Assembly: GCA_014773175.1 (NCBI GenBank) | Contig: VXCM01003620.1 | Span: 1-64,000, forward strand | Length of the DNA stretch: 64,000 nt | Direction: 5' to 3' | DNA from: Lucifuga dentata | Lineage: Eukaryota > Chordata > Actinopteri > Ophidiiformes > Bythitidae | In this document: in pieces, positions 10,175-22,483 of the stretch | Numbering within the stretch: position 1 is the first letter of the stretch | How the letters are laid out: each line of letters starts with the position of its first letter | Made by a program: the position numbers and the translations under genes | Notes under the pieces: generated by a model | The model's input: only the letters and a program-made list of their open reading frames with translations | Database searches by the model: none | Told to the model about the DNA's origin: nothing

Positions 10175-10240
10175 AATGCTGCAGCAGAACCAAATACAGC
10201 ATGTGTGAGTGGCAGATGGATATCAAAGATGGCTCCTTAC

Positions 10241-10448
10241 CTTGAAGTTTGGCGGTACAATCACCTTGCCCGCCGGTATCTGCAGCACAATGGTCTCCCC
10301 CTCAAAAAGCCAGAGGTCCCACTGGGAGTGATTGGCCAGCAGGGACCAGGGCAGCAGCTCCACCAGCAGAGTGTTCAGCTCCGTCTTCCAGCAGGACAGC
10401 TTCACCTGCATGGGACTGTCCCACTGGGCAAGAGGCTCCAACACACAC
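10241..10448 (-). CDS. vps13b: vps13b exon 8 of 16 in window
   Basis: The exon is 208 nt, with the first base completing an Arg codon and phase 0 at the 3' end. Acceptor is CCTGACAG and donor is AAG|GTAAGG, a strong consensus. It includes LAQWDSPMQVKLSCWK, LLVELLPWSLLANHSQWDLW, LFEGETIVLQIPAGKVIVPP and NFK. This is one repeat of the adaptor-binding domain. Confidence 0.95.
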
Positions 10449-11365
10449 CTGTCAGGACAGAAGAGCCATTCATTCCTTCAGAAGTTCCTCTAATTCTCAG
10501 TAATTGGCCGAATCCAGACCAGGAAGAAAAAAAGTTCACAGCAACCTGATCCAGGTAACGCTGTCCTGTCCTGTTACGATTATTTTGATGCTTCCTGTTG
10601 CATTGGAAAAGTCTTATTTTGAAAGGAACATTTTTGGATACACACTACTCGCTTAATCCAACCTTTCCAGACCCATGATGCAGTGGAAATTTCATGAGTG
10701 GACATCTTAGACTTGTGGTTTATTATTTATTTGCATCTATGGAACTAAAATAAATTAAACAGTTTTTACTGATAAGTGTTGATATGTCGCTATGCTAAAT
10801 GTGTTTGTCATTTAGGTATGTTGTACCGAACATACTAAATTTTTGTAATGCTGCATTGACCACGTGGTTTGGTTTGGTTTCACACAGGAAAAAAATCCAA
10901 CCGAACCAAAATACAAACACAAAAGTCATGTGACAACACTCTCTCTGCTCACTGGTCAGAAAAATCTGGGGCGGGAGAAAGAAAATCAAAGCAGGAAAAT
11001 GTTTAGTATGCCAGGATAAATAAATAACACGGAATTAGGAAACTTTCCTGGTCAAAGTCATCAGGACGTTCACCAAACAAACTATGGCAGCAGAAGCTGA
11101 ATCTGACTTCAAAACAACGTGTGGAAAACCACATGTTGCTTCCTGTGACGTGAAGAAGACGTGCTGCCTTCAGACACTGAGCAGGAGAATGGAGCAACAT
11201 GCTGAGAACATACAAGCACACGCTAACCTGAACACATGTTCATCTGACAAGTGATAGCTAAGTTTGATGCGGCACGGCCATTTCACAGCATCTGTTCTAA
11301 TAGTTATGTCTAATCAATAGTTTAACTATGGTAAAGTTTGTTTTAGTTTAGTTTAGTTTAGTTTA

Positions 11366-11708
11366 CATTTACTAGAGCCCCAATTTTAGGCCTGTACCAG
11401 GTCCTACACGGTTCTATCCGAACCAGACCCAAAGCCCTAGACTTGATGAAATTCTCGAGGCCTGTGGTCTTTTTTCACGAGAACCGGAAGTTCGGCTCTT
11501 TTCAAAGTAAAGTAGCGGCTGTCAGCTTCTGCTGCATTCAGAAACAGCAATGGCTGCAGTTTCAGGCAGCATCAGGAGGCGTGATGTGACTGTGAGTGGA
11601 GAGAGAACGGCAAAAAAAACAAAACAAAAAAAAAAANCCCGGCCCAATTTGTAAATTGCCTCAGGGCCCGACGGGTCTCAAGGCTCGTGCAGGGCTTTAA
11701 CATTTACT
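11366..11708. mobile_element. hAT-like MITE with 8-bp target duplication CATTTACT
   Basis: CATTTACT at 11366-11373 is exactly repeated at 11701-11708. Between them lie ends AGAGCCCC and GGGCTTTAA, related as imperfect inverted repeats. An 8-bp duplication is the hallmark of hAT transposition. The interior includes a poly-A tract with an n at 11637 and no coding sequence. Confidence 0.78.
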
Positions 11709-12630
11709 GCGTTTAATAGATTTAAGTAGGAATATCTGACAAGCAGCTAACATAAAACAAACTTTACCGCAGCTGTAGTTAAGCGTAAATCACATGCAAA
11801 CATCAATACATTGCCTCACAGTTGGTTCGGGACTAATGCGGATTATGTTCAGACCACAAACACACCACAGTTCGATTGGAATCGGACCGTTGATTTGGTG
11901 CAGATCCTATTTTGATCTCTGTGTTCCTATATGCTGAAACAAACCACACTTAAGTCCAGGTCCTAAACAAAAGCTCAAAATGAACTAGGAGTGAAAACAG
12001 CCTGAGGCTATAAGCTTTTCACTGCTGCATAATGACATCTATAAACACACACAGTAGCTGCCTTCGCTACTAAAACCCATTTATGCACCATCACCAACAT
12101 CACCTTCTGCTAATGCAATTTAGATATGAGCTTGTTTTAAACTCTGACAAATATAGACTCGCTCAGAGGTTAAAAATAGCCATTTTAAATGTGTTATGCA
12201 CAAACAAACAACTCACGTACCACTTTAAACAATGCAGATTTGTATTAACACGATGACAACAGCCACACAACATACACAGAAACAAAATATTTGCAAACTA
12301 AGTTATGCAATACAAACCGTACAGAGAGTTTTTTGGGAACACACACACACACACGGACAGACAGATAAACACTGGACCATTTTTCCACCGATCCACCGAC
12401 ACCACAGTCATTTCATGGCAATCATGGTCTCGTGAACCCTAAACAGTGCCTGTTCCAAAAAAAGAGCCAAACAAACATTTCTCAGACGCTCTGAAGTTCA
12501 AAGTCATCAAAGGCGACCCAGTCCTCCCTCTCCCACAACACCCCATCAACGCCGACTCACACCCCAAGACTCCCCGCTGCCTAACGGGCCCAAAAAGCAC
12601 GAGTGAGAGTTGTTCTTTACTAGTTGCTGT

Positions 12631-12634
<4 letters not shown>

Positions 12635-12662
<28 letters not shown>

Positions 12663-12866
12663 GAGAGTAAAGGGTCGTGACCTCGAGGCTGAGGGCAGCA
12701 AAGTTCAGGGCTCATAAATCACATTACAGGCCTCACAAAACGGTAATTGAAAGAAATGCGCTCGGCAGCTTCTGTCAGAACCTGCTAAGACTGGAGCTGA
12801 GGGTTTCAGAAGTGTGAATTCTGACAGGCATGCAGCTCTGAACACACACACACACACACACACACA
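12635..12866. repeat. two short CA/GT microsatellites
   Basis: GT units at 12635-12662 and CA units at 12842-12866. Confidence 0.85.
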
Positions 12867-13136
12867 GCCTGCAGCTTGAGCTTACCCTAACCCCAACCAC
12901 TACAAGATGTTTGTTTAATGATTGTGGAGGTGCCTCTCTGCCATTTAAAAACCCAAAAGAGAAGGGAAAAATAACATTTACCACTTTCAACTTCCTCTGC
13001 CCTCTGAGACACAATATTTACACGCTCCCTGCCGACGAGTTCAGGTGGTTTGGTTTGGGATCCTCCTTCCAAACACCAAACTGTACTGGCGTTATCAAAA
13101 CGGAGGAAAAGATATGAATTAAACTTCCATCTGCTG

Positions 13137-13844
13137 TAGGGCTGGGAGATAAATCGATTTAATCGATTAATTCAAGTTTACGTTTTGGCACGATGTGTAA
13201 AATGGCTGAATTGGAAAATTGAGTTTAAAAAACAAAACAAAAACTACTATCCAACTATTTTTAACGGGGAAAATGCGGCAGCAGGTCGCTCTCCGTCCAT
13301 CAAGCCCGTTACCGTTTTGTGCATGTTAAACCTACAAGCCCCGTTTATGCTTTCTCGTGTCCGTGACGGTTCGTGACTCCGCCTGCAGCGGACACGGACG
13401 CATTCTCCAACTTTACCAATCAACGGTCCGTCACGTTCATTGATGCCACGCCCACAAAGCTTTCAGCAGGTCAGACATGTTAGCAAGATGCTAACAAACA
13501 CTTCGACTGAAGATGAGCTCGTTTCTAAAAAAGGTAACGTCTCTTCATCGTTTGGAAGTTGTTTGGTTTTGTGCTTCACGGCGCGGAGCTCCTATAAACG
13601 TTACAGACCCGTTTGCTGCACGCTTCACGGCGTGCAGCAAACNNNNNNNNNNNNNNNNNNNNNNNNNNNNNNNNNNNNNNNNNNNNNNNNNNNNNNNNNN
13701 NNNNNNNNNNNNNNNNNNNNNNNNNNNNNNNNNNNNAAAAAAAAAAAAAAAAGAAAGAAAAAAAAAAAATCGATTAAAATCGCAAATCAGCCATCATGTA
13801 AAAAAAATCGAGATTTTATTTTTAGGCCATATCACTCAGCCTTA
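13137..13844. mobile_element. 'TAGGGCTGGG...CAGCCTTA' inverted-repeat element with gap
   Basis: The left end TAGGGCTGGGAGATAAATCG and right end ATATCACTCAGCCTTA are inverted, and ATCGATTTAATCGATTAA recurs inverted near the right end (TCGATTAAAATCG). This is a very common teleost MITE type, usually placed in the hAT superfamily. The interior has GC-richer unrelated sequence and a 94-base gap (13643-13736). Confidence 0.7.
13643..13736. other. assembly gap, 94 n
   Basis: Run of n inside the 13137-13844 element, followed by a poly-A tract. Confidence 0.99.
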
Positions 13845-14664
13845 GGTCCAAGTTAAGTGTGTTTAGAGATAAGAATCGGTGCTATTAATCCTCTGACACT
13901 TTTTCTTTTTTTATTACCATTTCTTTTTCCCGTGAAGCTCCTTCACATGAAGTAGCAGAGTTCTGGGCTCCAGACAAACTGCCATGTTCCATGATGGGAA
14001 GTGTGCCTCGGCCTTGGGTTTTACTTTCTCCGGGATGGATAAGAGGGAAAAGAAAGTTCTGACTGACAGAGAAACCCAACACCAAACCGCAGATAGCAGA
14101 GCATGTGTGACTAAACGTTCACGTGTGACTTTTTTTTTATTATTTGTTTCATCTATTAGTGCACAAACTTAAAGCAACAACAAAATCCTTCAACACAATA
14201 CGACTCCTATAATGTAGTGTACACCAATAAAAGAAAGGAGCAGGGAGAAGTAAAAGTTATAGTGATACGTGGCTTAAATTTATAATGAACTAACAGCCAG
14301 AATAATGTAAAATCTAAATAAATTCATTAATTTTTCATTAGGAAATGAGTTTCACTATGTACTTGTTTGCTCTTTTTTTTTTGATGAGGATAGAAACAAA
14401 TTGATTAGAAGTTATTTTACTATAATACTATTTATAAATTTAAGGCGTTGATGGGCACAAGAAATGTCAAAGATTTGTTTAATTTAGTTAAGTTTATTCA
14501 GAAAATATTGTGCATTTTTTGATTGTGCAGAGTTTTGGTTTCTATGTTTGGTTTGCTGGTTGTCTGTGTATTTTTCGTTCCTAATACCCCGGTGGGAAAA
14601 AAAAACCATTATTCCTCCTACTCATAATCACCAATTACTTTTCTTTTCAACATATTCTTAAACC

Positions 14665-14935
14665 CAGGGGCGGCGCTAGGGGTGGGCTTACAGGGCTTAA
14701 GCCCCGGATGTTTTCCATAAAGCCCCAAATCTTTTTTGTAATAATGCGATTTAAATTTTCTGTAGCGTTTTTGCAATCATCCAAATTCATTGGCAAGGTG
14801 GAACCACAGTGTTGTGAACGGATTGGTCGGACCGAATTGGTGGACGGAACGGACATAACANCAAGGTGGAACCACAGTGTTGTGAACGGATTGGTCGGAC
14901 CGAATTGGTGGACGGAACGGACATAACACACCATA
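14665..14935. mobile_element. probable DNA-transposon terminus with contig duplication
   Basis: GGGGCGGCGCTAGGGGTGGG followed by GGGCTTAAGCCCC resembles recurrent ends of teleost hAT-type elements. The rest of the element cannot be delimited. A 67-base duplication around n at 14861 lies inside it. Confidence 0.4.
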
Positions 14936-16080
14936 TAGCTCCACTGTTAGATTATTGTAAAGGTTTTCGTTTTAAAAGATTTTAAACTTCATGTAACTTT
15001 TTAAAAGATGTAACATGATTTGTTACATTTCTTAAGCATTTCTCAAAATTTATATTTAGCTTTGCTTTGAACTGGGCTGAGTCCTGGATCTCCACTAACC
15101 ATAGCTCCACCCCGCTTAAACCAAAGACTATCTGAACAACATTTTAAAACATTATTATTACAGTTAAAGGTAAGTGACGTGCACGCTGGTGTGCATGTCA
15201 CATAATACTGTATTTTGAGTGTGTGTGTGTGTACACGTGTGTTGGAGGACAATCTGTGTGTTTGTGTATGTACGGAGAGCAGAGAAACCGCAGCCAGACA
15301 TATGGGCCATACGTCCAGCAGATCCTCCGGGACGCTTTGGAATGCCGTGCGGCTAAATGTTATACCGCTGCTATCAACGTGCGATTGCTTTGTGACAAAA
15401 GATAATTCCCAGAGTGACGTGCGTGGACATTTTCACGCGTGTGCACTGCCATACACACACTGAACAAAAATTCTGTGCGTGACACACACACACACAGGAA
15501 CGCACACATACAGAGCACATGCAGAATGCGCGCTTCGAAACTTGCCAAGTTTTAACTGGATGCAAGGCCTTGTGAGTTGTGTGAGAACGTAGGGCTGTGA
15601 CAGAGTGACAGCTTAAATCTCCGGTCTGTGGGGGACAGCAGTGGGATCCCCGCTAACGTCTGATCCACGGCTCTGCTTTGTCTTTGCAGTTAACCGTTTT
15701 ACTATGTGAACAAAGAGCCAACAATAAAGCGAAGCCTCGCTCATTAAAGGCTCGCTCTTGCACAACTCTGCTCTTTGAGGAGCAAAGATGTATGAAGCCT
15801 GCTATAAAAACATTAAAAAAAATAAAACACACACGCTGGTGGGTTTTGATGAAACTTGAGTTATGAAATCATAACAACCAGATTTAATACTTACCACAAA
15901 AGTACTACAATAAAGAAAAAAACTAATGCACACTGACTTATTGTAGAAGATCACAAGGTGTCATAGTGGCTTTGTGGGTTTTTGCATTTTCAACACGCAT
16001 CACGTCATTCTGTAGCTTTACATGCATGTTATACTCAGATTTTTATGTCATGTGATTAAGTACAATAAATGCAGATTAAT

Positions 16081-17214
16081 GGTGCTTTCGCACATTTGCG
16101 CTGCAGAGCGATCTGCACATCTCGCTGTCGATACCAACTTTGACATCGCATGGAACGCTGCACCGATGTAACAACACGCATCAACAACAATCTACTTTTT
16201 TAGCCGATAAAATCAATGCTAAATAGCTAATCTCAGTGAAATTTAACATGTTGACTCATTTTTTAACAAAAAGAAGTGCTTATTTTGGCGCTGATCCTGG
16301 CTTTGTTTAAATGGCATTCAGTGCTTCTTTTCAGTGTAAAAAAGCTTTTAAACCAGCAGAGAAACCCAGAAAACTACTATCATTATTATCGCTAAAAATA
16401 CTACTATTATCAGATACAAACGTAGATTATATGCCAGAATATAACCTGGTAGCCTTGTTTGACGCCCACGTTTCACCACGCAATCACCTTTCTGCCCAGA
16501 TCGTGTAAGATTTTAAAAGTGTCGTACATCTCAGGAAATGATGATTACTATTCTCTCATTGGTTGTGCATTGGAAAGGTAAAACAGATGAGTCAGAGCTG
16601 AACGGTTGAAATTTGAGCATGGCGTCGGAGCAGAAAATCCCAGCGGAAGATTATCACCACTCAGCTCCTAAGGTCGGTTTTACATGCTAAGTGTTGAGCG
16701 TTGCACTGACCTAGGCGTTACGTTATTGTGTATTGGGAGCTGAGCGGTGACTCCTAATGTTGCGTCACGCCACCTTGGTGCCACTCAGATTCCCCGTTTT
16801 GATGTGGCGCTCAAAGTTCAACCAAATTCAACCTTTACCTTTCTGACGCTGACCTTTCCAATGAACAACCAATCAGAGAACAGCTGTAAGCAAAAACGCC
16901 ACAGCGATGGAGGAGAAGCTCATAACCTGTGGAGCAGTTTAGAACGATGACTTAACATTCGCCGTTTTTTCTCTTTTCTTCTCTGAATGAGAAGAAGAGC
17001 AGGGCCTTCTTTGTTGCGATGTCCGTGTCACTACCCATGTTGACCCGGAAACCCGATCTGGACCACGAACATGCAAAGATCGCCCATGGTAACTGTCAAC
17101 ATCTCATTAGCAAAGAGCGCTTCCTGTCAGCGCTTGGTTGATCAGCTCAGACTTCGCTCATGCCGAGTTCAGCGACAACGCTAAAGCTTAGCATGTGAAC
17201 CATGCAAAAGCACC
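16081..17214. mobile_element. possible inverted-ended element
   Basis: GGTGCTTTCGCACATTTGCG at the left and GCATGTGAACCATGCAAAAG followed by CACC at the right form a loose inverted pair (GGTGCTTT/AAAGCACC). Interior words such as AGCGTTGCACTGAC fit a composite repeat. Tentative. Confidence 0.35.
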
Positions 17215-17951
17215 CAAAAATCAATGGAATTAATAGGATTCTGTTATTTATTGAGTACGTGTTACTTGATTACTTCATCATCTGAGGACAGGAAAATATG
17301 GAGATTTTTTATGACAATTATTAGTCTATGGATTGTTTATGCTTGAGTAAAGTTTTGATGAAGATTCTTAGTCATCCAGGAGGTGAGTATGTTTTACGAA
17401 AACTCAGTCAGGTCAACTGGATCAATTTTTTTTAAATTTTGTTTTTGTATTATTAATATTTTTTATATTATTTATTATTTTTATATTATTTATATATTAT
17501 TTTTATATCACTACTTTTTTATATTATTATTATTATCATTATTATTATATTTTTTTATTTAAAAAAATAAAAAAACTTGAATTGAATCCACTTGACCTGA
17601 CTGAGTTTTCATACAACATGCTTGAGTAAATCATTTTACATTTGTAAAAATCTAGGTCTGTTAGAGTACCAAAATCAATTTATACCAATTTCAGTTTTTG
17701 ATTAAGGTGTTTAGATGATGTCTGAAAAAGTTGATTTATTGCCTTAATGGAAATATAATCAAAGCTTTAACATGCATGTAAACCTGCTGTTTCTGTCTCA
17801 TTCCTTGATTCACATTGTTTATTATTTAGCCTTAAGAATGCAGGGTTTCTTGAATATGTATAATACAGCATTTGAATATTTGTGTTACACCTAATTTACA
17901 GACATGCGTGTACTCAGAGGGAAATGAAAGGCAGCGACGTGCACAGCAAAC

Positions 17952-18122
17952 CTGTCTGTATCTTTGCTGACGTAGGGCCATCGTGGCTCAGAGGACATCT
18001 TCGGACCGTAGAAATCAGCCAGGATGTGCTCCACTTTATTCTCAGTCACGTTCTTATTCGTGATCTGTTTGATGAGGCTGGTGGATATCGGAACAGCGCA
18101 GTGGGAAGCATCTTCATCCTCC
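17952..18122 (-). CDS. vps13b: vps13b exon 7 of 16 in window
   Basis: The exon is 171 nt; the first base completes an Arg codon and the last two bases begin another. Acceptor is TTATCTCACAG and donor is ACAG|GTTTGC, a weak donor. The translation includes CAVPISTSLIKQI, EHILADFYGPKMSSEP and RWPYVSKDTDR, clearly matching human VPS13B. It was missed as a long minus-strand ORF because it has no start-like codon, so it is placed by translation of the joined frame. Confidence 0.93.
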
Positions 18123-19170
18123 CTGTGAGATAAAAGACAAACATGTGACTCTGATTTTCAACCACATGCCATCTTTACTCAAGAATCTGTACGTTCTCAT
18201 TCAACGTAAGTGGCACACCAGGTGATTCCGCTGATTAGCTCCACCTGTGCGCAGGATGGAGAAATCAGCCAGAAATGAAAGCCTGCATTCTCTCCGGAAA
18301 GGTTGAAAGCTCTTTCGTTGTATCAGCCAATGCGGCTCGAAGCGTGTTTACTTACTTTATTCGCTCTGTGCCAGAAACAACGTAAACATACTTTAGTTTC
18401 AGTACAGAACAAGACATCTCATGACAGCAACTGACTCTTCCCATTGTTCTTCTCAGTACAATTAAAGTGACCCCCAGCTAAACTCTGCTTCTACCCTGAA
18501 ACCTCAAAGAATCTGCCTTTTGTTGTTTTTTTTCCCTCCTGACATGCAGTTTTGCCTTACACACACTAATTCACAAAGATCACAGAAAAAGCTAAAGAGC
18601 AGTAAATAATCCAATTGGATACCTCAGCCTCAGACATTGGTCAATTATGGCTTTGCAACATGAAGGGAAAAAAACCCCAAACGCTGTAACAGCCTCTTCT
18701 CTTTCTCTGGGCAGCATCCAGTTCCACTTGGCTAAAGCAAAGCGGCCTCCTTTACCAAAGAGCAGCAGTTTATTAATAGAGCCCATTGTGCTATAAAAGG
18801 AACACAGGGGCTTTTACTTATGGATCTGGGCAAGACACAGGAGAAGGACAACGTGTTGACAGGAAGTTTTTTATGCAGAGCAGTTCCTGAGGAGGAGGGG
18901 GGAACTGGAAGAGGCTTCTGATTGTAACCCTCGGTTTTCTAATGTGGTGGCCGATACAAAGAAAGGAGGACATAATCGTTCTGGTTAGGACTTGTCTGTG
19001 TCTCTTGTGTCACAGACCGCAGCTCTGCTCTCTATCTCGTCCATTAGAGCCCACAACTATGCGTAATTACAGGAAGGAAAGACGAGCTGTTGACCAGCGA
19101 ACATTCAAGTTTAGATCCGTCTTGAAGTTTTTGGGTTGAGGGGCTGGTGTACACTTGTGTGATATATGTG

Positions 19171-20142
19171 TACACTGTAAAAAGTATTTCAGTGAGTTAG
19201 TCCGTACTACATAAATTTAAAATGTATGATTCACTCAAAAAAAAAAAAATTTTCCTTTTCAAGTGGATTTATTTAAGTCACATATAAATAAAAACTGCAG
19301 TGTAAAAAACCTTTCTTTGGTTTAACTTAAAAAAATGAGGCAACAGTTTTCCAATCATTTTTTAAAGTTGGGTGAATTAGTATTTTTGAGTAGGACAAAC
19401 TCAATAATATTTGACTTTAAGATGTAAAATATATGTAGAAACAGCCAAGAAACTGAGTTGAGCAAAACTGATAGTCGTCACCATGTGACCTACATTAAAC
19501 ATGATTAAAATTTAAGAAAGAAACACTATGAAACTGAGTTCCATGAACTCATAAATTTTTTTTTAATTTTGATAAACTCTTGTTTTGTGTGTTTGAAGAA
19601 TGAGATCAAAAATCAAAACTCATGCAGAGAAAGTTTACATTGATGTATTTAACATGGATTGTTGGCATGTTTATATTTGTGGAGTAATACACCAGAATAC
19701 AGACAAAGATTTATAAAACTGGTGAAAATGCTAATGTAGCACGTCTGTACTTCCTGTAACAGAGCTTAACGGTTAGAGAAGCTCGCGACCGAAGGATCGC
19801 CGGTTCAATCCTTGGACTGGCACCAGAAATCAGGTTTGGGGAAGTGAGTGAATTTGACTCAACACGCAAAACAAGAATTCAACAAAATAAATAAATAAAT
19901 AAATAAATAAATAAAATTGTATGAATTCATGGAACTCAGTTTCTTTCTTACATTTTAATCAAGTTTAATGTAGGTCACATGGTGACGACTATCAAGTTTG
20001 CTGAACTCAATTTCTTGGCTGTTTCCACATCGGCTGTACTTAATTTTAGGCTTAAAGTTAAACATATATTATTGAGTTTGTCTGGCTCAAAAATACCAGG
20101 AGTTCACCCAACTTTAAAATGATAGGATTTTTTTACAGTGTA
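19171..20142. mobile_element. 'TACACTGTAAAAA' element with ~250-bp inverted arms
   Basis: The outer ends TACACTGTAAAAA and TTTTTACAGTGTA are inverted. Arms around 19300-19599 and 19857-20142 match as reverse complements, sharing GTCGTCACCATGTGACCTAC and GAAACAGCCAAGAAA. The loop (19600-19856) holds a tRNA-derived SINE fragment. It is a typical teleost foldback MITE. Confidence 0.8.
19763..19855 (+). repeat. tRNA-derived SINE fragment
   Basis: AACGGTTAGAGAAGCTCGCG followed by CGGTTCAATCC resembles RNA polymerase III A and B boxes of a tRNA-derived SINE. The tail GGACTGGCACCAGAAATCAG also occurs in the complete SINE at 31005-31186. It lies in the loop of the inverted-repeat element. Confidence 0.65.
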
Positions 20143-21716
20143 TGTGTGAAGGTGCATTTGGAATTGTGGGCGGATGAATGGATGGATTGAGGAGGGGAGG
20201 GGTGCGAGGCTGGGGGGTATGTGCGTTAGTGCGGTGAGAGGCAGTTTAGGCAGGGGATGGGTTGTAAACACAAGCAGCATTGTGGTTGCAATCCAGAAAG
20301 ACAAGACACTGAGTTGTTTCTGAGCTCGCTTTCTGCGCGCATGAAAGGATTTATCTGCAACAACAGAGGCCAAACGTATTCCCAGTCGCTGGATGGCCAC
20401 TGTGGTTCCTTTATGGCAGCTGAAATCAAAACAAACTTTGTGAGCAGATATCCAAACACAGACCAGTTAAAGCAAAAAAATTCTCTCAGGGGGAGTCAAT
20501 TACACTCAGTGTTTGCTGTGTTTACTCAGATCACTGCTAGTTGCTACCAAAGGGGTGATTTTTCTTCCACGGATTCACATAAAACAACACAGATTACAGA
20601 TGTACAGATGAACGGACGAGGAACAACGGGAATACAGTATGTGCATGTGGTAGTTATTTCTCCTGAGGCTCATGCTAAAACATAAACACTTGTGTGTAAA
20701 TGCCATTTGCATGTATGTAACATGACACGTGAAGAGGTGGTGATGTTATTATTAATGCATGAAATGCACACATCAACTACAGATGCATCGCTTTTTTCTT
20801 TTTTAGTCAGATCTTCATGAAATGAAGATCTGACAAGATTTTGACAATTTATTTAGCTTAGCGGGACTTAAGAGCCGTCACGTCTAGGTATGTCCATCCA
20901 CATGTATGTGGCACAGCCGCCGTGATGAAGCGGTGACCGTCACACTCACGCTGACACGAGCAAATACAGCTAACCGAGACAATGACAGACCCAGACCACA
21001 CACAGATCCGAGGACACGCATGCACACACGCTATTCATCTATCCACACGAACATACACACTGACTAATACATAGGAAATGTGGGGCGAAAAACCTGCTCT
21101 CTGTTAGGGCCTCTATCTAAATGAGGTGTAATTACGGTCCGAGCTGACATGCTGGAATGGATCTGTGTCTCAGCAGCTGTCAAACCAGCTTCCTGCTCCT
21201 CAGAAATGTGTCTGGATTCCCTGGATCACGTCTTCATGTTGACTCACAGATACCAGGATGTAGCTGAGAGAATCCTGAGTGTCTCTCCCTTTTCACTAAT
21301 TGGAGGGATGAAAATCCGTGTGACAGAGGAGGTCGTTTGCAGCAGGATGAGCTGGTTGGCGATGATGTCATCTTGTCTAACATCTGAAGAACTAAACTAT
21401 CCAGTGAAGGAGGACTTCAGAGAATCATTCACGCAGGAAGCGGTGACTGACGCGATATGATGCAGCCTGGCGAGCCGTTGTAGCTTTTAACCCCGAACAC
21501 AAGATGTTACAAACACGGGTGAAGGTACTTTACATTTGATAGAATAAAAATATACAGAATTATGAATGTTATTGTGCAGCGTAATGAAATTAAACTGAAA
21601 AGAGCTGCTTTGTAAGGAGAAGCTCAGGGTTTAGATATGTAATATGGTATAAGAAGGTTTGTTTAGGTTTGTATTTGGGTATGGAAGGAGTGTAATGTAG
21701 TCTGACGCATTATAGC

Positions 21717-22294
21717 TTAAAGGACCATACTGGCCAGTTTGCATGTTTAAGCCCAATATATAAATATATATATCCCACATACATGTTACGTTACTGACAA
21801 CATAAAACATAAAACCATATTTTACTTTTTTCTGTTACTTTTCCAAATAGCCTATTCTTTCAAAATCAAATGTTCAGGTGATACACACCTCAAAATTCAG
21901 TGTTTTGCCTTCTAACAGTTCTGCATGATTGTTGAAGGCACGGTCGTTTTAATTTCTTGGTAAAAGCTGTCTTCTCATGGGACTTTATTTCCTGGCGGAG
22001 ACACACATTGTCTTCCGTGCTGGATCGGTTAAATAAAGTTACTTCAACAAAAAACTTAGTAGATGTCATGTTCGCTGTGATGGATTATTTACCACAAACG
22101 TGTTTCAAATCTCTACGAGTTGATTTTATTAGTATGTACTGGGATGAACTGAAAAATGGCAGTCTGGAAGATAGGAAAAAAAATCTAAAATGTGCCGCTC
22201 CAGTAATATGTTTTGGGAAATGGTTATCAATAATGCAACATATAAGTGTATTTATCGGGCTCAAACGTGCCCAATCGGCAGTATGTTCCTTTAA
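21717..22294. mobile_element. family A transposon (copy 3), 14 nt from exon donor
   Basis: The element runs from TTAAAGGACCATACTGG to CAGTATGTTCCTTTAA with TTAA at each end, about 578 bp. It has no coding capacity. Its right edge is 13 nt from the GT of the exon 22308-22483 donor. Confidence 0.85.
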
Positions 22295-22307
22295 ACGGTG
22301 TTTTTAC

Positions 22308-22483
22308 CTGGCCTGGAAGGTGAGGTGGTGGGTGAGGCCGGCCTCGGTGTTTAAGAGAGGCTCCTGGTGGCCTCGTCCTGGTATCAGCTGACTCTCCCTC
22401 AGGCCCAGACTCCTCTTCTCTATGTGGACCGTCACCGGATCCGGCAAGTGGCTCCTCATCACAAACAGTGGACTAAAAACCAC
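22308..22483 (-). CDS. vps13b: vps13b exon 6 of 16 in window
   Basis: The exon is 176 nt, phase 0 at the 5' end and ending with two bases of an Arg codon (AG|GTAAAAA). The acceptor follows TCTCTCTCAG. It reads VVFSPLFVMRSHLPDPVTVH, IEKRSLGLRESQLIPG and THHLTFQAR, a segment very conserved in VPS13B. A family A transposon begins only 14 nt into the next intron. Confidence 0.95.

Larger units (their letters stand above)
8665..10240 (-). other. vps13b intron, 1.6 kb
   Basis: Phase 0 intron containing a LINE-like tail (9550-9606) and a complete family B element (9914-10174). Other sequence is unremarkable. Confidence 0.8.
10449..17951 (-). other. vps13b intron, 7.5 kb
   Basis: Phase 2 intron. 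It holds a hAT-like element with 8-bp target duplication (11374-11700), an 'ATCGATTTAATCGATT' inverted-repeat element with a 94-base gap (13137-13844), a TE terminus at 14665, a possible 1.1-kb inverted-ended element (16081-17214) and an AT-rich stretch (17420-17580). The remainder is unrecognised. Confidence 0.75.
18123..22307 (-). other. vps13b intron, 4.2 kb
   Basis: Phase 2 intron. It contains the 19171-20142 inverted-repeat element with an embedded SINE, and a family A copy abutting the exon 6 donor (21717-22294). 18.1-19.1 kb and 20.2-21.7 kb show no recognisable element. Confidence 0.75.

Noticed and set aside
19763..19855. Functional tRNA gene
   Set aside because: Only A/B-box-like segments are present; a cloverleaf with acceptor stem cannot be drawn, and the same tail occurs in the SINE at 31005.
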